Assembly: GCF_045679555.1 (NCBI RefSeq)
Contig: NC_092091.1
Span: 67,679,172-67,743,171 of the forward strand
DNA: 64,000 nt
DNA from: Salvelinus alpinus
Taxonomy: Eukaryota > Chordata > Actinopteri > Salmoniformes > Salmonidae
Reading direction: 5' to 3'
Within the stretch, counting starts at the first letter, position 1. Each line of letters begins with the position of its first letter. Positions 44,401-56,155 of this stretch are shown piece by piece. A model generated the notes under the pieces. That model was not told the origin of the DNA, did not search any database, and saw nothing but the letters and a program-made list of their open reading frames with translations. The translations under genes and the position numbers were made by a program.

Positions 44401-47400
44401 TCCTTCCTCCTGGACAGGTAGTACACCATCTAGTAGACTGCTGGAGCACCCTACAACTCCTTCCTCCTGGACAGGTAGTACACCATCTAGTAGACTGCTG
44501 GAGCACCCTACAACTCCTTCCTCCTGGACAGGTAGTACACCATCTAGTAGACTGCTGGAGCACCCTACAACTCCTTCCTCCTGGACAGGTAGTACACCAT
44601 CTAGTAGACTGCTGGAGCACCCTACAACTCCTTCCTCCTGGACAGGTAGTACACCATCTAGTAGACTGCTGGAGCACCCTACAACTCCTTCCTCCTGGAC
44701 AGGTAGTACACCATCTAGTAGACTGCTGGAGCACCCTACAACTCCTTCCTCCTGGACAGGTAGTACACCATCTAGTAGACTGCTGGAGCACCCTACAACT
44801 CCTTCCTCCTGGACAGGTAGTACACCATCTAGTAGACTGCTGGAGCACCCTACAACTCCTTCCTCCTGGACAGGTAGTACACCATCTAGTAGACTGCTGG
44901 AGCACCCTACAACTCCTTCCTCCTGGACGGGTAGTACACCATCTAATAGACTGCTGGAGCACCCTACAACTCCTTCCTCCTGGACAGGTAGTACACCATC
45001 TAGTAGACTGCTGGAGCACCCTACAACTCCTTCCTCCTGGACAGGTAGTACACCATCTAGTAGACTGCTGGAGCACCCTACAACTCCTTCCTCCTGGACA
45101 GGTAGTACACCATCTAGTAGACTGCTGGAGCACCCTACAACTCCTTCCTCCTGGACAGGTAGTACACCATCTAGTAGACTGCTGGAGCACCCTACAACTC
45201 CTTCCTCCTGGACAGGTAGTACACCATCTAGTAGACTGCTGGAGCACCCTACAACTCCTTCCTCCTGGACAGGTAGTACACCATCTAGTAGACTGCTGGA
45301 GCACCCTACAACTCCTTCCTCCTGGACAGGTAGTACACCATCTAGTAGACTGCTGGAGCACCCTACAACTCCTTCCTCCTGGACAGGTAGTACACCATCT
45401 AGTAGACTGCTGGAGCACCCTACAACTCCTTCCTCCTGGACAGGTAGTACACCATCTAGTAGACTGCTGGAGCACCCTACAACTCCTTCCTCCTGGACAG
45501 GTAGTACACCATCTAGTAGACTGCTGGAGCACCCTACAACTCCTTCCTCCTGGACAGGTAGGTACACCATCTAGTAGACTGCTGGAGCACCCTACAACTC
45601 CTTCCTCCTGGACAGGTAGTACACCATCTAGTAGACTGCTGGAGCACCCTACAACTCCTTCCTCCTGGACAGGTAGTACACCATCTAGTAGACTGCTGGA
45701 GCACCCTACAACTCCTAAAACCTGTGACTCCAGGTATAGATGGAAAGAATGTATGTATAAATCTAGTGTTTTGAGAGAAGGATTTTAATAAGTTAAAGAA
45801 TTCATGTTCACTCGAATGGGTGTTATTGAAAAGGACAGCTCCATTTATTATGCTGTTACATTCATTTGCAAGTTGTATTTTTGGTTGAGCTTTCTCTTGT
45901 TTCCTCGTGTTCTGTTGCCAAGGTTACACGAAGAGGAGAAAACCATCCAGGTTCTCATGTCAGCCAAGCCAAATGTTGTCTCCCCTGGCAACGGACCGAG
46001 CGACGACACCGGGGGTGAAACCTCTGCGGAGGATGCCGGAGTGTCACCCGTGGCTCCTGTGGAGGGGAAGTCTGAGGGGAATGACGAGAGGACGCTGATT
46101 GAGAGGATGTTTGGAGGCAGGCTGAGCACGGGTATCCGCTGTATGACATGCAACAGCGTCTCGGAGAAAGAAGAACCTTTCACTGACCTATCCCTGGCCT
46201 TCTGTCCCTCCACCACCTCCAGCCCTCTTCAGACCGAGGGCCCCTCAGAGGAACCCCGGGGCCCCTGCCAGGGGGCTGTCAACGGGGGCAGCGAGACTCC
46301 TGAAATAGGCCCTTCTCCCAAACCCGTCACGGCCTCCACCACCGGCGTCCATTTTGTTCCAGGGTCCAGCGAGCCACCGCTGTCTGTTCCTGACCTGGTG
46401 GACTACTTCCTGGCGCCAGAGATCCTGGACAAAGAGAACGCCTACTTCTGCCAGAAGTGTGGCTCGCTGCAGCGGGCGGAGCGGGGGATGAGGGTGGTGG
46501 CGGCGCCCGAGTACCTCATCCTCACGCTGCTGAGGTTCTCCTACGACGCCAAGTGCCACGTGCGCCGCAAGATTCTGGACAACGTCACCATCCCGCCGCT
46601 CATGAGACTGCCCGTGCACGCCCCTCCACCCAAACACTCTTCGTCCTCTTCCTCGCCACCATCCTCTCCACTCCAAGTGGACTCACCCGTGAGCAGCGAA
46701 AACCTGGCCAAGAAACTGAAGCCGTCGCAGAGAGATGAGGAGGAGACTGGGCTAGAGGGCGACAACGGGATGGCAGGAGGAGAAAGTGAGGTAGGGGTGT
46801 GGCCGGCAGCCCAGTTCGTTCCCTACGTCCTCAGCTCTGTAGTGATGCATTCTGGGATGTCGTCGGAGAGCGGCCATTACTACTCATACGGCCGCAACCT
46901 CAACGGTGCCGACGGAGCCCAACACCACCTAGCCAATCGCCTCGCCCTGGGGGAGGAGCCTGGGAACGGGCAGACTGAGCCCATCGCACTCACTTGCTCC
47001 GGGGCGACTCATCCCAAACAGGATGTGGAGGAGGTGTGCGGAGGCCAGGCGGCCGGCGATTGGCTGCTGTTCAACGACAGCAGGGTGACGTTCACTTCGT
47101 TGGGGTCGGTTCAGAACGTCACCAACCGTTTCCCCAAGGACACGGCCTACGTGCTGATCTACCGGAAACAGGACGTTACCGGGGGGCAGAACAGTACTGG
47201 GGGAGTGACGGCAAACGGCATGAGACTGGGCTCTGAACCTCCGCTGCAGAAAGAACTGATGGATGCCGTCACCAAGGACAACAAGCTCTTTTTACAGGTG
47301 AGAGAAGGGGGTGTGAGGAGTTACAGTATAGTGAATGAGGCATGTTCTGTTTGCTCGTGTTTATCCAAGTGCTCTACTCACTTTCATTTACAGTATGTTC

Positions 47401-49005
47401 ATTTTTGGTTTGAAACCTTAAAAAGGAAATCGTCTCTTTAGTTATCAGTGCAATTTTTTGTTTCATCGAATTAACTCTTAAATTGTTGACGTAAGCAGCC
47501 TCTTCCATTGGCTTTACAAGTAGGACAAGCCTCACCTTTGACCCCCACCCTCTTAACCATTAGAGGGCAACAACCCATATTATAATAATCTACTTTCATC
47601 TCTCTCTCCATGACCAGTTTTAGATAACAGGGTAGCAGAAGGGTGAAAATCCGATTCACTCAAACCAATTATCTCTATATAAAAAGCCCTCCAGTCCCAC
47701 CCTGTGTCGGAGCCTGTCATTTCTGTCACTAAATGCAGGCCAAGGAGGGGTGACGCAGCCATTAGCATAACCGTTTAGTGTGATCCTGACCTAAATGATG
47801 CATCAGGCTATGCTAATGTATTGGCCCAGGGAAGTGGAATGTGTTCACTTATGATCACGCTAGCCTCCAATAACCTTCCTCTAATTGCTTGATTAGCATG
47901 GGACGCTGAGGTGCATGCGTATTTACATTTTAGTCATTTAGCAGACGCTTTTCTCCTGAGCAACTTACAATTAATGCATTCATCTTAAGATAGCTAGTGC
48001 GGCTTGGTTGGGTTGTGCTTCGGAGGACGCATGACTTTCGACCTTCGTCTCTCCCGAGCCCGTACGGGAGTTGTAGCGATGAGACAAGATAGTAATTACT
48101 AGCGATTGGATACCACGAAAAATTGGGGAGAAAAGGGGATAACATTTATTTAAAAAAAATTTTTTAAAAAAAATATATAATAATAATAATTATGTCCCCC
48201 CCACGTCTAAAACCAAAGTTGCACCCCTGGTTATCAGCAAAGTCAGTGATGGTGGGGAAAATAAGTTTTTTTTGTTTGTTGTGGGGGTGGCATCGGTATG
48301 TCAGACATGTTTCCATATTCTTCAGGGTATTTCTGGTAATGTCAAGTCACGCTTTTCTCTTCTCTTTTGGACTTGTTTTTGGAATTTGTTCTTTCAACTT
48401 GTGCCCATGTTCAAAATTTAACAGGACCCTGTTTTCCATGTATCCATTAACAGGATTAAAGTACTTCTGAACCAGCTTTGATCAAAACATGTTGCAAGTA
48501 TTCAGAAAGGCAACCATACACATGTTACACATTTCCCTTGTGTTTTCAAGATGCAATTAGTCAAGTGAAATTTCATGAGTCGTTAATCTCTCAAAAAAAC
48601 AAGACTTCAACCACACATTTGCAGTAACCACTAGAGGACAGCAGAGCTGCATTTTCTTGCTCAGACAGAATACCCAAACTCCTGGGTCATGCTCATTAGG
48701 ACAGGCAACATTTTAAACCGTTCTGCAATGGAAAATTAAACTCCAGGTAGTCCCTGCCTGTTTCTGTTTTCTTCTATTTGGTCCCTAATGAACGACCCTC
48801 TGAACAGTGTTTAATGGTCCCGAACTCCTTTGTCCAATAGGAACAGGAACTGAACGCGCGGACCCGAGCTCTCCAGGCGGCCTCTGCCTCCTGCTCGTTC
48901 AGGCCCAACGGACCAGACGACAACGAACCCCCGGGCAGCTGTGGTCCCTCGGGGGGAGGAGGAGGAGGTGGGGGGTTCAACACTGTCAACAGACTGGTCT
49001 TCTGA
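38445..49005 (+). CDS. usp38: USP38 ubiquitin-specific protease (complete, 10 coding exons)
   Basis: Cysteine deubiquitinase of the USP (C19) family. Exons: 38445-39126, 39785-39920, 40084-40213, 40841-40942, 41546-41704, 41985-42178, 42371-42470, 42601-42707, 45923-47297, 48841-49005; together 1049 aa (human 1042). Residues 1-400 form an alpha-helical N-terminal region. The Cys box LINLGNTCYMNS puts the catalytic Cys at residue 454, the position known for human USP38. Exon 9 carries paired zinc-ribbon cysteines (CMTC, CQKC), the His box (MSSESGHYYSYGRN) and the downstream Asp/Asn motif (WLLFNDSRVT). The C-terminus is Gly-rich and ends FNTVNRLVF. The 3.2-kb intron after exon 8 is nearly filled by a 57-bp minisatellite derived from the exon-8 end. 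Confidence 0.96.
39224..39408 (+). mobile_element. HpaI-type salmonid SINE
   Basis: It starts GGGGCGGCAGGTAGCCTAGT, with tRNA-like A- and B-box spacing (GGTTGCTACATCGAATCCCC), then the middle part with CTGAACAAGGCAGTTAACCC and the tail ATTTGCTCTTAACTGACTTG. This is the diagnostic HpaI family of salmonids, located in usp38 intron 1, sense orientation. Best single marker for host lineage. Confidence 0.9.
40663..40715. repeat. Two adjacent perfect hairpins in usp38 intron 3
   Basis: ACTCTGTAGTGATAG at 40663-40677 is exactly inverted at 40681-40695 with a 3-nt loop (CAT). CTTCAGTT at 40698-40705 is inverted at 40708-40715 with a 2-nt loop (AG). They may be the core of a dispersed element covering roughly 40310-40720, whose borders I cannot define. 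Confidence 0.7.
42693..45716. repeat. 57-bp minisatellite, about 53 copies, seeded from the usp38 exon 8 end and 5' splice site
   Basis: The unit is TAGTACACCATCTAGTAGAC, TGCTGGAGCACCCTACAACT, CCTTCCTCCTGGACAGG. The first match starts inside usp38 exon 8 (TTCCTCCTGGACAG ends the exon at 42707), so each unit repeats the last coding bases plus the donor GTAGTA. The array from 42709 is 52 full units, one with an extra G, plus 43 bp. Copies are almost identical: variants seen are ACGGG near 44937, CTAATAG near 44943 and the inserted G at about 45561. Unit length is a multiple of three, so two minus frames and one plus frame stay open by chance for 1000 codons; these are not genes. Confidence 0.95.
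47937..48150 (+). mobile_element. SINE fragments (composite)
   Basis: The left part carries the teleost motif TTAGCAGACGCTTTTC; the right part from about 47995 matches the tail of the SINE at 1550-1990 (GGTTGTGCTTCGGAGGACGC through AAATTGGGGAGAAAAGGGG). In usp38 intron 9. Confidence 0.65.
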
Positions 49006-49510
49006 TGGAGAAGGGACTGGGAAGAGTGAGTGAGAGACAAGTAAATATAGCACTGAAAGACCACTGGACTCATATATGAATGAGAGACATGCACAGAGAA
49101 GTCTGGTTGGCTACTCATCCAGTGGATGGTGAAGCACATATGAACGTAAAGAGAGAGCGCTGAAGATCTTGGAGGGAGCACTTGAATACAATGCATAATG
49201 TTAACGCCCACATGAACTTAAATCCAACACACAACACTGAACTCAACACTGGACTCAACCTTACAGTGAGGGTCTTACCTCTCATATCTGTCTCTGTTGT
49301 TTTATTATCATCCATAACTCCCAACCTTCTGCCTCGGGACAAGCTAGACCTCATAACCTTTTCTGGTTTGCATGCATTTCTCTTTTTCAAGCGGTGGGTT
49401 TGATTTTTGATAAGGAGATTCATTGATGCGTACTTGTCAGATAAGACATTTTCATATGCAATAAAATGTACAGATATGGGTGCGAAAGTATATTCAATAA
49501 ACATGGAATA
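49006..49510 (+). other. usp38: usp38 3' UTR with two AATAAA signals
   Basis: AATAAA occurs at about 49460-49465 and 49496-49501, giving a short 3' UTR of about 0.5 kb. No repeat is recognised in it. Confidence 0.6.
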
Positions 49511-51489
49511 TGATTAACTAATGCCATGAATACTGTATACAAAAAGTATAAGATGCGATTTAATCTTTTAATACAAAATGTGTGTAATTTGCGTCAGAAC
49601 CATTGCATGCTGAACGTTTGACAACGTTCTTAAGGTGGGGTTATGGTTACTAACATTGACTCTTATAATTAAGTTATTCATTCAGGGATAATATTTTTTT
49701 GTTGCAGATTTTGTGCCTTTTTGTTAGATACTATTAATCCAGATTTTACAAGCAGAATTTGACTGGAAAGACACAAACCTCAGCCTTGCTGTACAGTGTT
49801 TTAAAGTAGTGTACAATACATGATTTCCCCCAATATTAAAGATGAATTGCTGAAAGGGTCTTGTTTGTGTCTTCCTGCTCTGTGTACCTTACGCTACCCA
49901 CAAGCCCCCCTGGTGAGTTTTACACCTTCTTCACGTTTCACATTCTTCCACAAGTGTCATTTAGATGCTCTTGTATTATTGGCTTCTCTGAACACACTGC
50001 AGTAGCTAGCTATCGGCCGTGTGAATGCATGGCTGTGTTCAGCTTCATGTGTTGTCAGTGCCCAGTCTGCCCACACACAATCAATGCCTCCTACCTTTTG
50101 TCTTATTCAACATTAAAATATTGTAGGTTGGGTTGCTACGTGTATTGTTTTTATTTTCATGGCATTCCTCCGCTGTAGTCATACTGAACATTACATGTAC
50201 TGGCTATGGTTCTTAGATTTCCAATTGGCCACTTGATGTTTGAGTGAATGTTAAGACTGGTTTTGAGGCACTGTTAATGATTGAATGTCCAGACATTTAC
50301 CTTTGGGTGGTGTTCCCATTTAATGAAGTCTGTTGCTGTGATACAGATGAACGGCATGCTAAGTTGCAGTAACATTTCCTCGGCCCGTGTGGATGTGATT
50401 TCATCAGAGAACCTAGAGGGGTTGGGTTAAATGCGGAAGACACATTTCAGTTGAATGCATTCAGTTGTGCAGCTACCTAGGTATCCCCTTCCCTAGATCA
50501 AAGACCGAGCAGAGTGGCTTTGAAGCTGTAGCCAAGACCACCTGCTTCAGGTGTGGTGCGTTTGTCACTGCTGTGGCGTCTCAAGGTTTCTCATGCACTG
50601 TCCCGGCATTCGGTCAATTACCGGTGCTCTTCTATGCCCATAGGTGAATATGTTTGAGTAAGACTGAAGGAGTGTCCAGGAAGAAGGAAATAAATCTGTC
50701 CTCCTTGACAATCTTGTATAATACCACGGGTTGTGTTCATTAGGCACCAAACGGAGGAAAACGCCAATTTTTGTTTTATGTTGCACAACATTTTGAAGTG
50801 TTTTGTTACGGTGTGCCCTAATGAACATGACCCAGTAGAGAGATTATAGGAGTAACAGAAGGGAGAGTTCACGGTGATGTCAGACAGACCTCCCATGGGA
50901 AAGCCTCATCATTCAAGTCACCAGCCAGGATAGGTTTCCTTACCCAGTGGAAACTGACCCAAAACCTCTTAGACGGGGCCGACATGTTATAGAACCCTTA
51001 CCCTCTCCAAAAGGAGATTGAGAAGGATCTTTATGTAATGGGTCTTAAAACAGTAGTGTCAGACTTGCAATAGTGGCACTACATGAATAGGAAATGGGAG
51101 AGAATGGTATGCAACGGTTGACCCTATCAGCACACTTGCTGTTGCTAATGGCATAGCCAATATGTGTAATGTAGCAATGCAAGCTTGTGGTTTGCAAATG
51201 GGGCATTTCTGTGCTATTCGGTATCCCTGCCATTAGGTTTACCACACACTGTAGTAGTAGCACTGTAATCGCCTCAAAAAGCATTTGGGAAAAATCAATG
51301 GCACTCAATTATTAATTGACCGATCCATTTGCGTTTCACTTCTACAGTTTTGTAAGGACACATGAAAAGTTTTTTTGAGCAATGGCATTCACTGTAAGTT
51401 ATACAACTCAGTGTTGTATGATATCAAGTGTGGCCTTTTATTTGATATCACCAGAGCAGCTTCATCAGCAGGTTCAGATTGCCCAAATA

Positions 51490-52270
51490 TACTGAACAAA
51501 AATATAAATGCAACATGTAAAGTGTTGGTCACATGTTTCATGAGCTGAAATAAAAGATCACAGAAATGTTCCATACTCACAAAAAGCTGATTTCTCTCAG
51601 ATTTTGTGCACAAATTTCCTTACATCACTGTTAGTGAGCATTTCTCCTTTGCCAAGATCATCCATCCACCTGACAGGTGTGGCATATCAAGAAGCTGATT
51701 AAACAGCATGATCATTACACAGGTGCACCTTGTGCTGGGGACAATAAAAAGTCACTCTAAAATGTGCAGTTTTGCCACACAACGCAATGCCACAAATGTC
51801 TCAAGTTTTGAGGGAGCGTGCAATTGGCATGCTGACGGAAGAAATCTCTACCAGAGCTGTTGCCATATAATTGAATGTTAATTTCCCTACCATAAGCTGC
51901 CTTCAATGTAATTTTAGACAATTTGGCAGTGCGTCCAACCGGCCTCACAACCGCAGAACAAGTGCAACCACGCCGGCCCATCACCTCCACATCCAGCTTC
52001 TTCACCTGCAGGATCGTCTGAGACCAGCCACCCGGACAGCTGATGAAACAGGATTATTTCTGTCTGTAATAAAGCCCATTTGTGGGGAAAACTAATTCTG
52101 GTTGGCTGGGCCTGGCTCCCAAGTGGGTGGGCCTATGCCCTCCCAAGCCCACCCATGGCTTGATTAGGGCCTAATTAATTTATTTCAATTGACTGATTTC
52201 CTTATATATTCCTTATAACTGTAACTCAGTAAAATCATCGAAATTGTTGCATTTATAAAAAAATTCTGTA
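51490..52270. mobile_element. Non-autonomous Tc1-like element
   Basis: It begins TACTGAACAAAAATATAAATG and ends in the approximate inverse TTTATAAAAAAATTCTGTA. The interior contains a fragment resembling a transposase N-terminus (MSQVLRERAIGML) without a catalytic domain. Located in the usp38-gab1 intergenic region. Confidence 0.7.
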
Positions 52271-52375
52271 TTGTATGTAGATTTGCCTGGCTGCACTTTT
52301 TAGGAGCAACTTTTTCAGTCTATGTAGATTTGCCTGGCTGCACTTTTTAGGAGCAACTTTTTCAGTCTATGTATT
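52263..52375. repeat. 54-bp direct duplication
   Basis: TATGTAGATTTGCCTGGCTG, CACTTTTTAGGAGCAACTTT, TTCAGTC occurs twice in tandem, beside the non-autonomous Tc1 element. Confidence 0.8.
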
Positions 52376-53271
52376 TACTGCCATGGTGGCAAAACAATTT
52401 CCCTCTGGGAACATATGAAGTACACTACAATTCAATTCAATTTAAGTTATGAAATACTATTATTGTGGCGGTGGGCTTTAAAATGGATGCTATAACCCCT
52501 CTATTATTGCAGAGATTTCAATGTGATAACAATGAAGGCAAAAACCAACGTGGGATGAATTGATGAGCAGCTAACATCCCCACACAAACACAAATCACAA
52601 ATGCATATTGTTTAATCCCTGTTTTGATTGTTTTTATTTTTCTGTGGTTGGTCTCCACCCACGACACGTCAAATGCAATTGGTTTTAATGCCTTTCTCAT
52701 AAAAGTTTAAGTCCCTTGCAAAAGCATGAACTCTGGAACCACTCATTTAAAATGTAATTTAATAAACATAATGCCTTCTCTGTCTCCCTCCCTTCCTCTC
52801 TCTTTTTCCATTTCAATCTATTGGGGACCATGAAGTTGGGATTTATGCTCCTGTTAAGTTCCCCAGTGACTAGCATGGCTCAGCAAAATGCCAGTGACTA
52901 GAGCAACTTTTACCACAGCAATATCTTTCTTTCAGCTCTATGGTGTCATAGACCCATCTTGAGGAGCACACAGTAAAAAGGAAAAATTATCTCCCGGGCT
53001 GAATAGGATTTTGGAAGACATTGACAAGTAGGATCAATAGTATTATGGATGGTAGACTGACAAATGTACTCAATTGTTGTCCTCACTGGTTGGGCTTGCC
53101 TGCTGTGACAAATATCTTTAATGGCTATGTGAATGTTTAAATTGATTAATATTAGAATGTAAAGTCTCACTCACAACTGGGTGGGTCATGACTGTACTTA
53201 GTTGTGAATCTGCATATGATTAATACATTGTTTGAATGTTATTGTGTTGCCTGAGTCATACATTGAGATGT

Positions 53272-53445
53272 TTTTTTAACATTTATTTAACTAGGAAAGT
53301 CAGTTAAGAACAAATTCTTAATTACAACAACAGCCTAGGAACAGTGGGTTAACTGCCTTGTTCAGGGACAGAACAACAGATTTCTACCTTTTCAGCTCGA
53401 GGATTAGATCTAGCAATGCTCTAACCACTAGGCTACCTGCCGCCC
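53272..53445 (-). mobile_element. HpaI-type SINE, minus orientation
   Basis: The inverse of the element at 39.2 kb: tail (AACTAGGAAAGTCAGTTAAG) at left, GGCTACCTGCCGCC head at right. Intergenic, between usp38 and gab1. Confidence 0.85.
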
Positions 53446-53828
53446 TGTGATGGCTGTTGTGCACAATAATAGTTATTAATTTGTATTAGTAAGTTATATG
53501 AAAAGTTCATATTTGTTTTGGTACATTAGTTGACTATTTGTTAATCAATATTGACCTTCATGTATACTATGCTCAAACCCATTAGAAATTGGCAGTCAAA
53601 CATTATAGATGCACTTACAAATACAGGCTAATAGCCAAAAGACAGTGGAGAGCTTTTTACCATTACAATAACATTCCAGGATTCCACAGATACTTTAACC
53701 CTCATGGGAACTCATCTCTTTCAAATTGCCAATAGTCAGGCTCAGGGTCTACAAGAACAACACCACTAGAGTCTTCAAGGGTTGGATAGCCTACTCTTGC
53801 AATGAAGCAACAGACATTTCATTCATTT

Positions 53829-54034
53829 GGGCTCCTGAGTGGTGCAGGGGTCTAAGGCACTGCATCTCAGTGCTAGAGGCGTCACTATAGACACCATGGA
53901 TCGAATCCAGGCTGTATCACAACCGGCAGTGATTCGGAGTCCCATAGGGCACCCGCAGAATTGGCCCAGCGTCGGCCGTCATTGTAAATAAAAATGTGTT
54001 CTTAACTGACTTGCCTAGTTAAATAAAGGTAAAA
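53829..54034 (+). mobile_element. tRNA-derived salmonid SINE with HpaI-like tail
   Basis: The head GGCTCCTGAGTGGTGCAGGG contains an A box, and a B box GGATCGAATCCAGG follows. The tail GTTCTTAACTGACTTGCCTA is shared with HpaI SINEs and their partner LINE. The head differs from HpaI, so it is another salmonid SINE subfamily. About 1.1 kb upstream of the gab1 start codon. Confidence 0.8.
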
Positions 54035-54589
54035 CATATGATGAAGAGATCTGTTTTAGTTATTGTTGCTGAAATGATAATATTCCTATTCGAGTTTTGT
54101 TGTTTCTGGTTTTGGTGCTCACACTTACACACATAGATACAATGTAATGGCAATCGCCAACTTTCTAATTGTACGGTCATTTCTACTCTGTCCTCGAGGT
54201 TGCATGACTTCGAGCGAACAAATGGCGCGCATTGTGGTAAGTGTAGTTTCCACGTGCGCATGGTATGAGAGCTCCTACATTGAACAATGGAATGCAGTTT
54301 TTTTGTTATTCCGTTCAGTCATTAGAAAGACATATTTCCCCCCGGTATTCAGTCAGATGGGTGTAAATCTATACTAACTATATGCAACAAATAATTTATC
54401 AAAATGCGGTTATTTGTTTTAGGGGGAGAAACGCCAAACAATTGAGAACTACATGTCCCATGGTGTGTTGGTTAATTTTTCCTGCACGCCGCCTCTCCCT
54501 CTGCCTGCGTGTTCCAAAGGAGGCTGTCAGGCTGAGTTCAGGGAAAACACAGAGCTGCCGATCTGTCAATCATAATTAACAAACACAGG

Positions 54590-55128
54590 GAGTGAAACTG
54601 GGAGGAAGGTCGGTGAAACGTTACGTTTTTGGGTGAAACGGCATTGTACTTTCCGTGAAACAATTATGCGTCGGAAAGGAGGGGAAAATAAGTATCCTAG
54701 TGTGCTTAAAAATATTTGTTCTACTTTGGAAGGAATTGCATAAAAGCGCGTTCACTGAAAGCCAAACTCAGCGAGTTTCACTTGCAAGCAACTATTCTGC
54801 TTGGAGTACGAAACATATCCAGAAGAAGGTAACCACGGACGCACGACACTTTGGGATTTAATTTGGCTATTTAACACACTTCTTGACAAAAGTGGTTGAT
54901 ACATTTCAGAGGACTGTCTTAAAGTCGCTGTTGGTGACTCGCAGCGCAGACTAGGAGGTGTGACGGTATTTATCGCTTACCCAACTCATAAAATCTCAAC
55001 CAATGCGACATTGTAATTTTTTAAAGTTTTTTTTTCTTCTCCATTGACCGCTCCCTGTCAATATTTGCAGGTTCACTCAAAACAATCTCGGCCCAAACAT
55101 CCAGACGGCGAGGAAGAAAGGAGGAAAG
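54590..55128 (+). other. gab1: Probable gab1 5' UTR, possibly with a short intron
   Basis: A strong acceptor (CAATATTTGCAG) ends at 55070, 58 nt before the gab1 ATG. A candidate donor AAG|GTAACC lies at 54829. This suggests a non-coding exon ending at 54828 and a 242-nt intron 54829-55070, but an unspliced leader is also possible. The CpG content upstream (for example ATGGCGCGC near 54220) fits a promoter to the left. Confidence 0.4.
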
Positions 55129-55200
55129 ATGAGCGGGGGAGATGTGGTGTGCTCGGGCTGGTTAAGAAAATCTCCTCCAGAAAAAAAGTTGAGACGTTAC
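55129..55200 (+). CDS. gab1: GAB1 first coding exon (start of PH domain; gene continues beyond the window)
   Basis: The 24 residues [20 protein letters not shown] plus LRRY match the N-terminus of GAB1, a docking adaptor that links receptor tyrosine kinases to PI3K, SHP2 and GRB2. They are followed immediately by a consensus donor GTAAGT at 55201. The exon covers the first strand of the PH domain; the remainder must lie to the right of 64000, consistent with the very long first intron of this gene in vertebrates. Proximity to usp38 supports the call. GAB2 starts similarly, but synteny and the exact start favour GAB1. Confidence 0.92.
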
Positions 55201-56097
55201 GTAAGTCAGCTTGATCATATTCATATCTTGCTTTGGATCGTTACCACAGAGCGGATACATTGTAGCTATGCAAATGTAACACTTTCGATTATTTCGAATT
55301 TGCGTACGTTGCCTCGCTAATCATTTCCCCCAGCTGCACAACGTTTATGCAGCATCTCGAATCTTTGTTTGCTACAACAAAACTATCGACAATTCATGAA
55401 TAGCAAGAAGGGGATTTCAAATCCGATTGTAGTATTGTCAAGTGACAATGGCCTCCTAAGCTACATCTTGTTATGATGACAGCCTGCATGCTGTTGAGTT
55501 TTTCAGTGATTTTATGCAAATTCCAACAGTGGGCCTATTTCAAAGCATTCATGAAAATGGTCCCATACTGTGCAACATTCGCATTCCACGGCAAGGCAAC
55601 TGAATTGCTCGTCTGTCTAGTCATACCATAATAGTTTGAGCACAAGCTTCAATGTCAAAATCCTAAGTGTAGGTTTGACTAATGTACGGCTCTAACAAAC
55701 AGATCACATTGACAACTCTCACAATGTTGTGAATGAATTCCAATTGACTTGTGTTCTTAAAAGGAATGCTTTTGAAAGCAGTTCCTGGTTGTCACAGGAA
55801 ATGAGAATGTTCAGTCTTCTCCATAGTCTAGTCTATGTAGACTAGGGAAACACACTTCTCGCGCCACTTCGATACCGAAGTTACATTTTTTGTAGCAGGT
55901 TAGGAGAACTTACGCAGCAGGTTAGGAGACTGAGGTTAAGGTTACCAAAAATGCTCTCCTAACCTGCAACAAATCACCTTGTATCAAAGTGGTGTGAAGA
56001 GTGTCCCATGTAGACTCAAGACTCTGCCTAGTTACGAGACAGGGGGGTATCCCAATATAAATCAGTACAGTATTGAAATTATATGAAAAAATACATT

Positions 56098-56155
56098 TTA
56101 CATTTACATTTAAGTCATTTAGCAGACGCTCTTATCCAGAGCGACTTACAAGTTG
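56098..56155 (-). mobile_element. SINE tail fragment
   Basis: TTAGCAGACGCTCTTATCCA followed by GAGCGACTTACA, the same tail motif in minus orientation; no head attached. Confidence 0.55.

Larger units (their letters stand above)
49511..54589. other. usp38-gab1 intergenic region
   Basis: No convincing gene. It contains a dispersed salmonid-type segment (50411-50470), a non-autonomous Tc1 element, a 54-bp duplication and two SINEs. Between these elements I see nothing coding; ORFs are short and lack splice-supported continuity. Confidence 0.6.

Noticed and set aside
42554-45574. Open reading frames of about 1000 codons on both strands with 19-residue repeats
   Set aside because: They follow from a 57-bp repeat unit (19 codons) lacking stops in those frames; the array lies in usp38 intron 8 and the true usp38 frame stops at TAG right after the exon.
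53829-53910. tRNA gene (A/B boxes), also at 39224 and 25390
   Set aside because: The boxes belong to SINE heads followed by SINE bodies and tails, not to mature tRNA structures.
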